Of a stretch of 64,000 nt of DNA, positions 27,339 through 37,178 are shown piece by piece. The notes below the pieces were generated by a model. It saw only the letters and a list, made by a program, of their open reading frames with translations, was not told where the DNA came from and did no database searches. Origin of the DNA: JBCFBK01 sp038562555 (GTDB taxonomy: Bacteria > Bacteroidota > Bacteroidia > Bacteroidales > Prolixibacteraceae); contig JBCFBK010000033.1 of the NCBI GenBank assembly GCA_038562555.1, positions 1 to 64,000 on the forward strand, in the 5' to 3' direction. How positions within the stretch are numbered: the stretch's first letter is position 1; each line of letters starts with the position of its first letter. Both the position numbers and the translations under genes were made by a program.

Positions 27339-30300
27339 ATGAACAGAAGAGAATTCCTGAACTGCAGTATTCCTGCAACTGGTGCCGTACTGATAGCACC
27401 GGGTTTTTTCAGCTTTGATGCATTTCCCGAAATCGGTAAACAGTTTAATGGCGATCATATCGTCGATAAATACGATGTGCTGATAAACGGAGCAGGTCTT
27501 TCCGGATACTTTGCTGCTCTGGAAGCATCAAAAAGAGGGCTGAAAGTATTATTGATTGAACGGAGAACCAGCCCTGGATATGAAATCACAGCTAAACGTA
27601 AACTTTGGATAGGAAGTGAGGGATACGGGGATTGGTTACCTGAGTATGTGCAACTGTTTTTCCCGGAAGCTGAAGCCAGAGAAATCTTCAAAGAGGGAGG
27701 TACAGGTCCGAATAACAGCCTTTTAGGGGATGAATTGCTGTTGCTGTCTGGTACAGTAAAAAAAGGAATGCTCCGGAACCTGCTCCTTCAAAATATCCAT
27801 GTTCTCCTGATGACCGATGTTTGCGGGTTAATCTCAGACGACAAGTGTATCACGGGTGCCCTTTTAGCTTGTAAACATGGCCTGTTTACAGTAAAATGCA
27901 GGAATTTTGTGGATGCATCTGATCATGTTTTATTCAGCAGAGATCTGTGTGGACAAAGTTACCGGATCGGGAGCGGAGGCTTTGTGCTCGAATTGTTGGG
28001 TGTTTCTTCTCCACAGGCCCGAACCATTCAGGTCCCCGGCAGTCTTGGTATTTTGAATAACCAGATCCGTCTTCACCCCGGGAAGAATTCCGGACAACAG
28101 GCATTTGTCGAATTCCAGTTCCCGACAGCCAGTCAGAGTATCGAAGAAATAGAGAAACAGTCCAGGTTTATCGCCGCAGCCCTTGGTGAACAATTGCCCC
28201 TGCTTGATCAGTCATTTGGAAAAGCGAGGGTTCACTATTATGCTGCAGAGAGTTCGTTGGTCCTGGAACATATTGGTTTGCCTGAGGTTTTTTTAAAGGG
28301 GCATTATTTGTTGGAATCCTCTCCGGCAGCATTGAGCTGCAAAACAATTTCAGAGTTACAGCAATCGGCATTAGGGTGTGTCAAAAAACTGGATTTGGAT
28401 AGCAGTAGAAAAGAGCCGAGGACACTGTTTCTCGTTGGCAGCAGGGCTTCTTACAAACAACCAAAGGAGAATGGACAGTATGAACCGAACCTTTCCATTC
28501 CTCTTACCCGCTTTGAGTTGCCTGATTCCGGGCTGAACTTGAGGGAGGTGTCCTGTGAAGTCCTGGTCGGAGGAGCCGGAACGTCGGGAGGAGTTGCTGC
28601 TATAGGTGCGGCCGAAAGAGGAGTTCAGACTGTGGTCGCCGACTATTTTTATGATCCGGGCGGAACAAAGACAGTTGGCGGGGTAATGGGGTATTATCAC
28701 GGGCTGCGGAATAACGCCTTCATCAATCGGCTGGAAAGGGAATCGCGAAAGCTGGCGGAGAGGATTAACTTCTCCGATAAACCGGCCCGTCAGGTTTTTC
28801 TGCTGAAGCGTTTATCGGAATTGGATGTAAGGTATCTTGGAGGGGCGCTTATTTGCGGGAGCCTGACGAGAAACAGGCAGGTTGAGGGGATTTTAATATG
28901 CAGACACGGCAGGCTTGAAAAGGTAACCGGAAAATTGACCATCGATGCGACCGGAGATGGCGATATAGCCGGCTTTTCGGGAGCTGAATATAAAACAGGG
29001 AACGGTCGTAACGGGCTCACGCAGAATTATAGTCAATGGAACATGCAGGGTGGCGGTAAATCGCCGACACACGTAAACTCGGACTATGATATTATTGACA
29101 TTACAGAAATTTCAGAACTCCAGCGGGGACTTTTCCTGTCGCATTATGAAGCTCACTTTTACGATTTTCATCCTTATCTTACAGTGCGGGAATCCAGAAG
29201 AATAGAAGGTTTATATGAGCTAAATCTGATCGATGCGGCAGAATCCACCCATTTCGACGACCTGATCACAGTCGCCGGCAGCGACTATGATCCACATTTT
29301 GTAGGTTTTTCAGAATATACCCGATGCGGATTTTTGTTGCCTCATTCTAACCTGGTCCAGGTGGAAATACCCTATCGGGCGATTATTCCAAAGGGACTGG
29401 ATGGCTTGTTGATTTCGGGAAAAGCATTTAGTCAGACGCAAAACGCCTTACAGTTCACAAGAATGTCAGCTGATCTGACCGTACTCGGTTATCTGACCGG
29501 ACAGCTTGCTGCCGAAGCTGTATTGAGTCGCGTCAGTCCACAGGACCTTAATATTTCCCCGCTTCAGCAGGAATGGTACCGGAACGGTTACCTTCCGAAA
29601 GACTATGCAGGCAGAATATCAGGTAACAGGATTGATCAGGCTGAAGAAATTTTACTACGGGTTCGAATCCTGTCGGAAGGCAGGCGGGATTATCTGTACG
29701 AGTGCTGTAAGCTGACCAAAGAAAAAGCATTGCCGGTACTCCTGGATTTTTATCATACAGCTCAGGGGGAAGGCAAACTGCTGATCTCAAAAGCGCTGGC
29801 CTGGTTTGGTGATCAGTCGGGGTGCCGGATGATTGAAGAGGAGCTTTCGGAACTCTTCGACAGGGAGCAACAGGAAGGCTATCCGGCAGGTTACACCGAG
29901 ACCTATGATAACATCCGGGGGAGGGAAAAGAATGTTCTGGAGGGATTATTCTGGCGGATCAACCAAAATATAGCTCTTTTGGGAATGGCCGGTGACAATG
30001 GAAGTCTGGTAACTATCAATAGAATCATGGAAACCGCATCTTCGGGAGGGACACGGGTGTTTCGGGAAAATGATTATTTTAATGAGCGGATCGATTTGCG
30101 CCTGGTCCCGTTTTATAACCGCATCCTGAATTTGTGCTTTTATGCAGAGCGGGTTCCCGACCACTCCCTGATTTCCGGATTTGAAAAACTGCTGACTGAT
30201 AAGAATCTCAGTGGATACGTCACAACCGACTACCACAAGGTCAGGTGGAATACTTATGGCGCTGTTCTGGAGGTCAGCATCGGTGCTGCCCTTGCGCGTT

Positions 30301-30500
30301 GCGGGTCAAAATCAGGGTATGAGCTTTTGCTGAGCTATTTTGACGATATTCATTTCAACCTGCGTGACTTTGTTCAACGCGAATTGGTTACCCTGTCTTG
30401 CGCCGGCCGGGTGGAGGGAAAAAATGGATGGCACAAATATATGGCCTCGCTTGCGTTTCCCCGGCCTTGCATGAAACTGAACAAATTACCCGAATGTTAA
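27339..30500 (+). CDS. Tandem double FAD-dependent oxidoreductase with Tat-like leader
   Basis: 1053 residues. The N-terminus MNRREFLNCSIPATGAVL looks like a Tat signal, although the second arginine pair (RR) is followed by EF, as in many Bacteroidota exported oxidoreductases. Module one has a Rossmann GAGLSG at 51-56 with LLIERR downstream. Module two starts near 405 with VLVGGAGTSGG (about 410-419), DPGGTKTVGGVMGYYHG, TIDATGDGDIAGFSG near 540, and the C-terminal FAD motif GLLISGKAFSQTQNAL, matching the FAD_oxidored family. Residues from about 755 to the end look like helical repeats. Module one lacks an obvious second FAD motif and may be structural. Substrate unknown; PUL context suggests a carbohydrate. 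Confidence 0.75.
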   Translation: MNRREFLNCSIPATGAVLIAPGFFSFDAFPEIGKQFNGDHIVDKYDVLINGAGLSGYFAALEASKRGLKVLLIERRTSPGYEITAKRKLWIGSEGYGDWLPEYVQLFFPEAEAREIFKEGGTGPNNSLLGDELLLLSGTVKKGMLRNLLLQNIHVLLMTDVCGLISDDKCITGALLACKHGLFTVKCRNFVDASDHVLFSRDLCGQSYRIGSGGFVLELLGVSSPQARTIQVPGSLGILNNQIRLHPGKNSGQQAFVEFQFPTASQSIEEIEKQSRFIAAALGEQLPLLDQSFGKARVHYYAAESSLVLEHIGLPEVFLKGHYLLESSPAALSCKTISELQQSALGCVKKLDLDSSRKEPRTLFLVGSRASYKQPKENGQYEPNLSIPLTRFELPDSGLNLREVSCEVLVGGAGTSGGVAAIGAAERGVQTVVADYFYDPGGTKTVGGVMGYYHGLRNNAFINRLERESRKLAERINFSDKPARQVFLLKRLSELDVRYLGGALICGSLTRNRQVEGILICRHGRLEKVTGKLTIDATGDGDIAGFSGAEYKTGNGRNGLTQNYSQWNMQGGGKSPTHVNSDYDIIDITEISELQRGLFLSHYEAHFYDFHPYLTVRESRRIEGLYELNLIDAAESTHFDDLITVAGSDYDPHFVGFSEYTRCGFLLPHSNLVQVEIPYRAIIPKGLDGLLISGKAFSQTQNALQFTRMSADLTVLGYLTGQLAAEAVLSRVSPQDLNISPLQQEWYRNGYLPKDYAGRISGNRIDQAEEILLRVRILSEGRRDYLYECCKLTKEKALPVLLDFYHTAQGEGKLLISKALAWFGDQSGCRMIEEELSELFDREQQEGYPAGYTETYDNIRGREKNVLEGLFWRINQNIALLGMAGDNGSLVTINRIMETASSGGTRVFRENDYFNERIDLRLVPFYNRILNLCFYAERVPDHSLISGFEKLLTDKNLSGYVTTDYHKVRWNTYGAVLEVSIGAALARCGSKSGYELLLSYFDDIHFNLRDFVQRELVTLSCAGRVEGKNGWHKYMASLAFPRPCMKLNKLPEC

Positions 30501-30523
30501 AAGTCATCCCTATCCGAATAACT

Positions 30524-33016
30524 ATGAAGAAAATCTACAAACTCCTTTTGTGTGTATTGATTCTTTTATTCGCCTCTTCACGGATTCTTCCGGCACAAAC
30601 AATCATTGCCCCGGGCGAGCAATTGCAAAACGGCAGGTATGCCGGTAAAAAACCGGTTGTCCTTATAACGAAAGTATGTTCAGGCAAGGTAATTCACCGT
30701 TTTCACGACACCTCGCCTTTAAGTCCTTCAGGAAGATATCTGGCTTTATTCCGCGTTCCGTTTGAAGATCATTATCCCGGCCCTGGCGATGCCGGAGATA
30801 TCGTCCTGTTAGATATGAATACATTAGAGGAACGAACGTTGGCCAAATCCGGTGGATGGGAGATGCAGGTCGGCGCCAACGTCCAGTGGGGGGCGACTGA
30901 TCACGAACTGTTTTATAACGACGTCGACACCAACACGTGGGAAGTATTTGCTGTTAAACTTGACCCGATTTCCGGGAAATCTGAAAGGATCAAAGGACCT
31001 GTGTTCATGGTCAGTTCAGACGGCAAAAAGCTGGTCAGTCATAACCTGATCAATTCGGTTCATGCTCAGTCCGGGTATGGTGTTATTATTCCCGATCGTT
31101 TAACTCAATACCACGTCGGGCCGGTAGATGACGACGGGATTTTTGTTACCAATGCACAAACCGGCAAATCGAGGAGAATTGTAACGATCCGGGAGATTTA
31201 TGAGAAAGCGGTGCCATCGGTCAAAATACCGAACCCTGCAGATTATGCCTACTATTGTTTTAAAGCTATGTGGAATCCGCAGGGGACAAGGATCATGACC
31301 TGCCTGATGTGGAAGCCATTGAAGGGAGGCAAACGGAATGTTGCCGTTATCACCATGAATCCCGGCGGTGGTGATATCCGGACTGCTGTTACGGCCGAAC
31401 AATATGCGAAAGGCGGACATCATATGGCCTGGCTGCCCGACGGGGAGCATATTTCCATGAATTTGCAAAACGATGACGATCCTGAACTGGAACTGATAAC
31501 AGTAAAATATGACGGTACCGGGCTTAAAACGGTTTTTCCCACAGGATCAGGACACCCTTCCTTTCACCCGAAGGGCTTGCCTTACGTGATTACCGATTCC
31601 TACTGGAACGAACCAGTTACAAACCAGGATGGTTTTATTCCCTTGCGGCTTCTGAATATTGAAACAGGCAGGGAGATTGAAATTGCCAGGGTTTTCGTTC
31701 CGCATGTGGAGGACAATTCTTTTCGGGTTGATCTTCACCCGGCCTGGGATCGGTCAGGAAGGTATGTGGTCTTCAATGGCTATGAGGACAATGAGCGATG
31801 TGTTTTTATCGCAGACCTGAAAAAAGCACTTAATTCCCCGGATTGTTTTTCCCAAAAACATGAACGGCCCGTTTTGTCAGTCTGGAATTATGATCATATG
31901 CTGAAGGTCCGTGAAAGCCTGAATAAAGGAGAAGATACGTACCGGGTGCCTTATCAGAATTTGTTGAAGGAAGCGGGGAAGATACTTCACGCACGTCCTC
32001 TGTCTGTTATGGATAAGCCCAGTGAAAAAGTGGCTAAAAGCGGGGACAAGCATGATTTTATTTCCGTGGGAAAATACTGCTGGCCCAACCCGAACACACC
32101 CGACGGAATGCCCTGGATTCAGCGGGACGGCTATATCAATGTGGAAAATTTTAAACAGGACGATGCGGTAAGGCAGGACAAAATGTGCCACAGCGTAAGC
32201 AGGCTATGCCTGGCGTATTTTTTTACCGGAAATGACCTTTTCGCCCGGAAGGCGATCGAAATGGCGCGTGTCTGGTTCATTGATCCGTCCACGCGGATGA
32301 ATCCCCATTTGCTGTATGCTCAGGTTATTCCCGGCAACGACAACAGTATGGGACATTTCCCGGGAGTAATTTTCGGAAGGGTTTACATCAACCTTCTGGC
32401 CGGACTGAGCCTTATTAAGAATTCCCCTGCCTACACCTCTGATTTTGATTCGGGGATAAAGAAATGGTTTTCAACGTATGCTTTATGGCTTCGGACAAGT
32501 GAATTCGGCATAAAGGAAAACAAAGCGACGAACAACCATTCCATTGCTTACGATCAGCAGTTATTGGCTATTGCGCTGTTTTCAGGCGACGATTCCACTG
32601 CAGGCAAAATTATTGCTGACTTCCATCCTGTCCGCATCTTTACTCAGGTGCAGCCCGACGGGAAAATGCCAAGGGAACTTGCAAGGACCCGTGGGCTGGG
32701 ATATTCAGCGTATAATGTCATTCATATGCTCGAGATCTGTGAGATGGCAACTCAAATTAGCCCCTCGTTATATGGATTAACATCCCCGGATGGCCGCAAC
32801 ATTGGCAAGGCAATTGCGTATATTTCTCAATTTTCGGGTAAAACTGTTGAAGATTTTGCTCCTTATCAGCAAATCGCAGACTGGGACAAAAGCGTTGATC
32901 AGATATACTGGATATTGAAGTGGGCCGATAAGTATGACCCATCAAAAGGGTATGGCGAAATATTCAAGAAGAATGAAGCGCGACTTTCCGGAGATGTTAA
33001 CAATCTTGTGTATTAA
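30524..33016 (+). CDS. Beta-propeller / alginate-lyase-family fusion protein
   Basis: 830 residues from ATG 30524 (signal peptide MKKIYKLLLCVLILLFASSR). The frame is open back to 30398, but that overlaps the FAD gene; ATG 30494 is a second option. Residues about 40-440 are TolB/oligogalacturonate-lyase-like propeller blades (TSPLSPSGRYLALFRV, GGHHMAWLPDGEHISM, HPAWDRSGRYVVFNGY). Residues about 450-790 are an Alginate_lyase (PF05426-like) alpha/alpha toroid with CWPNPNTPDG, GVIFGRVYINLLAG and ATNNHSIAYDQQ, containing the catalytic Asn-His and a Tyr. Two domains that in other proteins act on uronides are joined in one chain. Propeller identity is less certain than that of the lyase domain. Confidence 0.75.
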   Translation: MKKIYKLLLCVLILLFASSRILPAQTIIAPGEQLQNGRYAGKKPVVLITKVCSGKVIHRFHDTSPLSPSGRYLALFRVPFEDHYPGPGDAGDIVLLDMNTLEERTLAKSGGWEMQVGANVQWGATDHELFYNDVDTNTWEVFAVKLDPISGKSERIKGPVFMVSSDGKKLVSHNLINSVHAQSGYGVIIPDRLTQYHVGPVDDDGIFVTNAQTGKSRRIVTIREIYEKAVPSVKIPNPADYAYYCFKAMWNPQGTRIMTCLMWKPLKGGKRNVAVITMNPGGGDIRTAVTAEQYAKGGHHMAWLPDGEHISMNLQNDDDPELELITVKYDGTGLKTVFPTGSGHPSFHPKGLPYVITDSYWNEPVTNQDGFIPLRLLNIETGREIEIARVFVPHVEDNSFRVDLHPAWDRSGRYVVFNGYEDNERCVFIADLKKALNSPDCFSQKHERPVLSVWNYDHMLKVRESLNKGEDTYRVPYQNLLKEAGKILHARPLSVMDKPSEKVAKSGDKHDFISVGKYCWPNPNTPDGMPWIQRDGYINVENFKQDDAVRQDKMCHSVSRLCLAYFFTGNDLFARKAIEMARVWFIDPSTRMNPHLLYAQVIPGNDNSMGHFPGVIFGRVYINLLAGLSLIKNSPAYTSDFDSGIKKWFSTYALWLRTSEFGIKENKATNNHSIAYDQQLLAIALFSGDDSTAGKIIADFHPVRIFTQVQPDGKMPRELARTRGLGYSAYNVIHMLEICEMATQISPSLYGLTSPDGRNIGKAIAYISQFSGKTVEDFAPYQQIADWDKSVDQIYWILKWADKYDPSKGYGEIFKKNEARLSGDVNNLVY

Positions 33017-33047
33017 GCAGCTTAAAGAAGATACAAATAAATAAGAA

Positions 33048-34418
33048 ATGAAGAAGTTGCCTTTTTTTTTCCTGTTCATAGGGCTGATTTGCGTCAGTTT
33101 CGGGCAAAAAAAACCGCAGGGATTCTTTAAAGCGGGTTCCAGGGTTTGCTTTGTGGGAAACAGCATAACCAACAACGGAGGGTTTTATCACGATGTGTTC
33201 CTATATCATGTCACACGCTTCCCTGACGAGCAGATCACGTTTTACAACTGCGGCATCTCCGGGGATGTTGCGGAAGGAGTACTGAAAAGGATGAAGGATG
33301 ATGTCTTCATTCACCGGCCTACTCATATTGCGTTGATGCTTGGGATGAACGACGTTCAGCGTTCACTGTATGGAGGTAAAACAACAACCGACGCAGACAC
33401 ATTGCAACGGAGAGAAGATGCAATCAGCAGCTACCAAAAGAATATGGAGCGAGTCCTGGATCTTGTTCTCTCCGGAAATATAAAGGTCATTTTGCAAAAA
33501 CCTACCATATTTGATCAAACCGTAAACTTATCGGTGCCCAATAACCTGGGCGTAAATGACGCACTGAAAACATGTGCGGAATTTATCGGCGAACTGGCGG
33601 ACAGGCACGGCCTGCCGGTGGTTGACTACTGGACCATACTGGAACAGGTTAACCGGACAATTCAGAAAAAAAATCCAACGGTAACTGTAACCGGTCCGGA
33701 CCGGGTCCATCCGGGAGCGATAGGGCACTTTATCATGGCCTATCAATTTCTCGTTGCAGAGCAGGCTCCTTCATATGTTTCAAAGATCGTTATAAAGGAG
33801 GACCGCCCGGTCAAATGTCTGAATGCTGAAATCAGTGGTTTATCAAAAACAGAAGATCAGCTTGTTTTCTCGGTTTTCGAAAATTCATTGCCTTTTCCCC
33901 TGACTGAAGAACAGGAGAAAGCCGCACGTTTAGTTCCATTTAATCCGAAGTTTAATCTCCAGATATTGCAGGTCTGCGATTTGGAAAAAGGAACCTATAC
34001 CCTGACAATCGATGAGCAGGTAATCGGATCATTTTCTGAAAAGCACCTCCGCAGCGGAATAAACCTGGCGGAGTATAAAAATACTCCTCAGTATTTGCAG
34101 GCAATTGACGTGCGCGAGAGGTTGACCCGGTTGTGGCAGGTCGAAGCTTCATTGAGAGGGTTAAAATTCATTGAGTATAATCCTTTTTACCAAAATTTCC
34201 CGGCAAAGGAAAATCCGACCCTACTGAAAGCTCACCTGGATTCAGTTTTTACAGAGAAATATTCCTCACATACCAATTATTACAAAACGCAGCTCTCAAA
34301 ATACATGAGCAATAAGCCCAGGGAAAATGATCTTAATTCGGAAGCGGCTCTCATCCGCGGTCAGGTATACAGGATGGCTCAGCCACGTTGTCATCTTTAC
34401 TCTTTGAAAAAGAACTAG
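33048..34418 (+). CDS. Secreted SGNH/GDSL hydrolase
   Basis: 456 residues with a signal peptide (MKKLPFFFLFIGLICVSFG). The four SGNH blocks are clear: VCFVGNSITNNG (Ser near 39), YNCGISGDV (Gly), ALMLGMNDVQRS (Asn near 100) and GPDRVHPGAIGH (Asp/His near 223-229). A C-terminal extension of about 200 residues follows, as in Bacteroidota rhamnogalacturonan acetylesterase-like proteins. Likely removes acetyl or other acyl groups from the PUL's glycan. It starts 31 bp after the lyase fusion and ends 26 bp before the hydrolase gene. Confidence 0.87.
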   Translation: MKKLPFFFLFIGLICVSFGQKKPQGFFKAGSRVCFVGNSITNNGGFYHDVFLYHVTRFPDEQITFYNCGISGDVAEGVLKRMKDDVFIHRPTHIALMLGMNDVQRSLYGGKTTTDADTLQRREDAISSYQKNMERVLDLVLSGNIKVILQKPTIFDQTVNLSVPNNLGVNDALKTCAEFIGELADRHGLPVVDYWTILEQVNRTIQKKNPTVTVTGPDRVHPGAIGHFIMAYQFLVAEQAPSYVSKIVIKEDRPVKCLNAEISGLSKTEDQLVFSVFENSLPFPLTEEQEKAARLVPFNPKFNLQILQVCDLEKGTYTLTIDEQVIGSFSEKHLRSGINLAEYKNTPQYLQAIDVRERLTRLWQVEASLRGLKFIEYNPFYQNFPAKENPTLLKAHLDSVFTEKYSSHTNYYKTQLSKYMSNKPRENDLNSEAALIRGQVYRMAQPRCHLYSLKKN

Positions 34419-34444
34419 TTATTTTAAGGCATTTTATCAACAGA

Positions 34445-35316
34445 ATGAATAGAATGAATACACGAAAGCAAGTCTCAGCAGTACTTCTTTTCCTGGCAAT
34501 TTTTCTGCTTTCCCGGGCTGATGGGAAATCAAATCAACCTGATGATAATCAAGTCAGAGTGTACCGGAACATCCGTTATGGAGATATACCTGATGGCATT
34601 GAACAGGACAGTTCATCCGACAGAACGTTAGACCTGTATGTGCCGGAAAAGGCGGATAAGCGGCTTCCCCTGCTTGTTTTTGTACACGGAGGTGGTTTTA
34701 GCGGAGGAGACAAGGCTTCTGTTGCTGCGATCTGTTCGGCAATTTCAGCAAAAGGGTTTGCTGTAATTTCCATTAACTACTACTTAACCTTAAAATATGA
34801 GCGAATTGAAGGGGTGAGTTGCTCCGCCTTTATGGCTAATGGAATACCGGAGGATGGCTTTCATCCATTGCTTGGAAAAGCAGTACGAAATGCATCAGCC
34901 GATACGCAATTGGCATTTCTCTGGATTAAAAGGAACCGGAAAAGGTATGATTTTGACTTGTCGTCCGTTGCTGTTTCCGGTGGATCGGCAGGCGCTATGA
35001 CAGCTTTATATACTGCTTATGTTTCCGGACAGCAGATTCTTCCGGTGAGGGCTGTTGTCAACTTATGGGGGGGCTGGAGAATACCGCTCTCATCAAAACG
35101 GGAGCTGCACCGTTGCTCACGTACCATGGTGATCAGGATAAAGTGATCAATGTTCGTTTTGCGCTTGCCCTGCATGAACGGATGGAAGCAGTCGGAAATG
35201 ATGAATCGGAACTTCACATTTTGGAAGGCCAGGGGCATGCCCGATACAACCTGATTGCCAACGAGAAGATCGGAGAGATCGTAATTTTCTTAAACCGGAA
35301 TTTGGGTATTAATTAA
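34445..35316 (+). pseudogene. Alpha/beta hydrolase (carbohydrate esterase type), frameshifted at a G7 run
   Basis: Frame one (34445-about 35070) encodes a signal peptide, the oxyanion motif VFVHGGGFSGGDKA and the nucleophile elbow VSGGSAGAMTAL, but runs into VNLWGGWRIPLS and a stop at 35146. The rest of the same protein continues in another frame from about 35067 as LENTALIKTGAAPLLTYHG with HGDQDKV (catalytic Asp) and EGQGHARYN (catalytic His), ending at 35316. The break coincides with seven consecutive G (35067-35073); eight or five G would restore the frame. As written, the product lacks two of its catalytic triad residues. Phase variation, a recent mutation and a sequencing error are all possible. 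It is the last gene of the PUL operon. Confidence 0.85.
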
Positions 35317-35452
35317 CTATAAAAAGAGATGTGAGCGATAATAAGGCGGATGTCACAACGTTTTAATTTTATTGATTTAACAGCTTTTAATTTGTTTTGT
35401 AATGCCTTTGTGATGTGAAGTTCCGATATTTGAGCAGTATAACCCATATACC

Positions 35453-37033
35453 ATGAAAGCAAGCCAATTACTATTCTGTATTTTGATGATCCTGATCAGC
35501 AGCGGATCTGTCGCTCAGTCCGTTGTAACAGGCCTTGTCTATGAAGACAACAATAAAAATAACAAGAAAGACCGTCGCGAGGAAGGCATTGCCGGGGTAG
35601 CGGTTTCGAACGGGAGAGAAGTGGTGCAAACCGGGGCTGATGGCCGGTATGAGTTGCCCTCATCAGACGACCAGATCATCTTTGTCATTAAGCCTGCCGA
35701 TTATCAGGTTCCTGTTAACGAGTTCAATCAGCCGCAATTTTACTATATCCATAAACCAAAAGGATCGCCGGAGCTTAAGTATAAAGGATCTTCACCTACC
35801 GGACCGCTTCCCAAATCGGTCGATTTTCCCCTGATTTCTGCAGCATCGGCCGACACGTTTCAGATACTGGTTTTTGGTGACCCTCAGCCGTATACTCCGG
35901 AAGAAGTGGAGTTGTTCAGCCGGGGAGTTGTTTCGGAGATCGCCGGGATAAAAGACGTTGCATTCGGTATCAGCATGGGCGACCTGGTGGGCGACAATCT
36001 CGATCTGCACCAACCCTATATCAAAGCCGTTCAGCCTGTCGGAGTTCCCTGGTACAACGTGATCGGGAACCACGATGAAAACTATGATGTGAAAAACGAC
36101 AGCCTGTCCGACGAAACCTTCGAGAAGAATTTCGGTCCCGCCAACTATGCCTTTAATTACGGGAAAGTACATTTTATCGTTCTTGACGACATCATCTATC
36201 CGGATCCGCGCGACGGAAAGGGATACTGGGGCGGCCTGCGGAAAGACCAGCTTCAGTTTGTTGAAAATGATCTGAAATTTGTGCCGAAAGATCACCTGGT
36301 GGTACTCGCGTTCCATATTCCCATCAGTGAGCCCGGCGAAGGTGATTCGTTCAGGGATGAGGACCGGGAACGACTGTTTGAACTGATCAAAGATTACGAA
36401 AATACACTGTCGGTCTCGGCACATACGCATTTGCAGCGGCAGGATTTGTTCTATCCCGAAGATGGCTGGCCGGGTAATGACCGGCACCATCATTTTAATG
36501 TGGGGACCACCTCGGGCGATTGGTACAGCGGGCGGCTGAACGAAAATGGCATACCAGTTTCGACCATGCGCGACGGTACGCCAAAAGGATATGCCTTTAT
36601 CAGTTTCAGCGATAATCAGTATCAGATCAGGTACCAGGCGGTCGGAAAACCTGCCGGTTACCAGATGGAAATTTTTGCTCCCAGGGTGGTTGAGCAGAAC
36701 AAGCGGACATCGGCCGGGATTTATGTCAACTTTTTTATGGGGAGCGAGCGTGACTCGGTCTTCTTCCGTGTTGACGGAAGCGACTGGAAGGAAATGGACT
36801 ACGTGACCGATTACGATCCGGCCTATCTGAATCTCCTGCACGAGTGGGATTTCACCGAAAAGCTGCTGGACGGGCGCAGGCCTTCCAACCCTGAATTTTG
36901 TACCCATCTCTGGAGGGCAGGTGTTCCCGTCAATTTGCAGGACGGCGAGCATATCATTGAGGTGAGGGCACATGATCAGTTTGGGCAGACCTTTACCCAA
37001 AGTACGACTTATCGGGTTGCCTCCCCGAAATAA
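35453..37033 (+). CDS. Secreted calcineurin-like phosphoesterase with N- and C-terminal accessory domains
   Basis: 526 residues with a signal peptide (MKASQLLFCILMILISSGSVAQ). Residues 25-125 form an SdrD-B-like beta domain (VTGLVYEDNNKNNKKDRREEGIAGV), the MetallophosN type. The catalytic domain (about 135-350) shows all metal-binding motifs: FGDPQPY, SMGDLVGDN, GNHDENYD, AFHIPI and SAHTHLQR. A C-terminal MetallophosC beta domain closes the protein. Substrates for this exported group are not established; phosphodiesters or phosphoglycans are candidates. It follows the PUL after a 136-bp gap and may have its own promoter. Confidence 0.9.
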   Translation: MKASQLLFCILMILISSGSVAQSVVTGLVYEDNNKNNKKDRREEGIAGVAVSNGREVVQTGADGRYELPSSDDQIIFVIKPADYQVPVNEFNQPQFYYIHKPKGSPELKYKGSSPTGPLPKSVDFPLISAASADTFQILVFGDPQPYTPEEVELFSRGVVSEIAGIKDVAFGISMGDLVGDNLDLHQPYIKAVQPVGVPWYNVIGNHDENYDVKNDSLSDETFEKNFGPANYAFNYGKVHFIVLDDIIYPDPRDGKGYWGGLRKDQLQFVENDLKFVPKDHLVVLAFHIPISEPGEGDSFRDEDRERLFELIKDYENTLSVSAHTHLQRQDLFYPEDGWPGNDRHHHFNVGTTSGDWYSGRLNENGIPVSTMRDGTPKGYAFISFSDNQYQIRYQAVGKPAGYQMEIFAPRVVEQNKRTSAGIYVNFFMGSERDSVFFRVDGSDWKEMDYVTDYDPAYLNLLHEWDFTEKLLDGRRPSNPEFCTHLWRAGVPVNLQDGEHIIEVRAHDQFGQTFTQSTTYRVASPK

Positions 37034-37178
37034 AGTTAGCACAGGATTAAGTTTGACGCCACGGGAGCAAATGTGCCGCTCATCCCTGCTGCATTCCGCA
37101 GCGATTGTTTACTTTTGAAGAGACGCAGCAAGCAGCCGAATGCACGTTTGAAGCTAATCACACGAAACAGTTTGACGG

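Noticed and set aside
35792..37042. 416-codon open frame on the minus strand
   Set aside because: It lies entirely antisense to the well-supported metallophosphoesterase gene with all metal motifs; the translation has no domain and is a codon-bias shadow.
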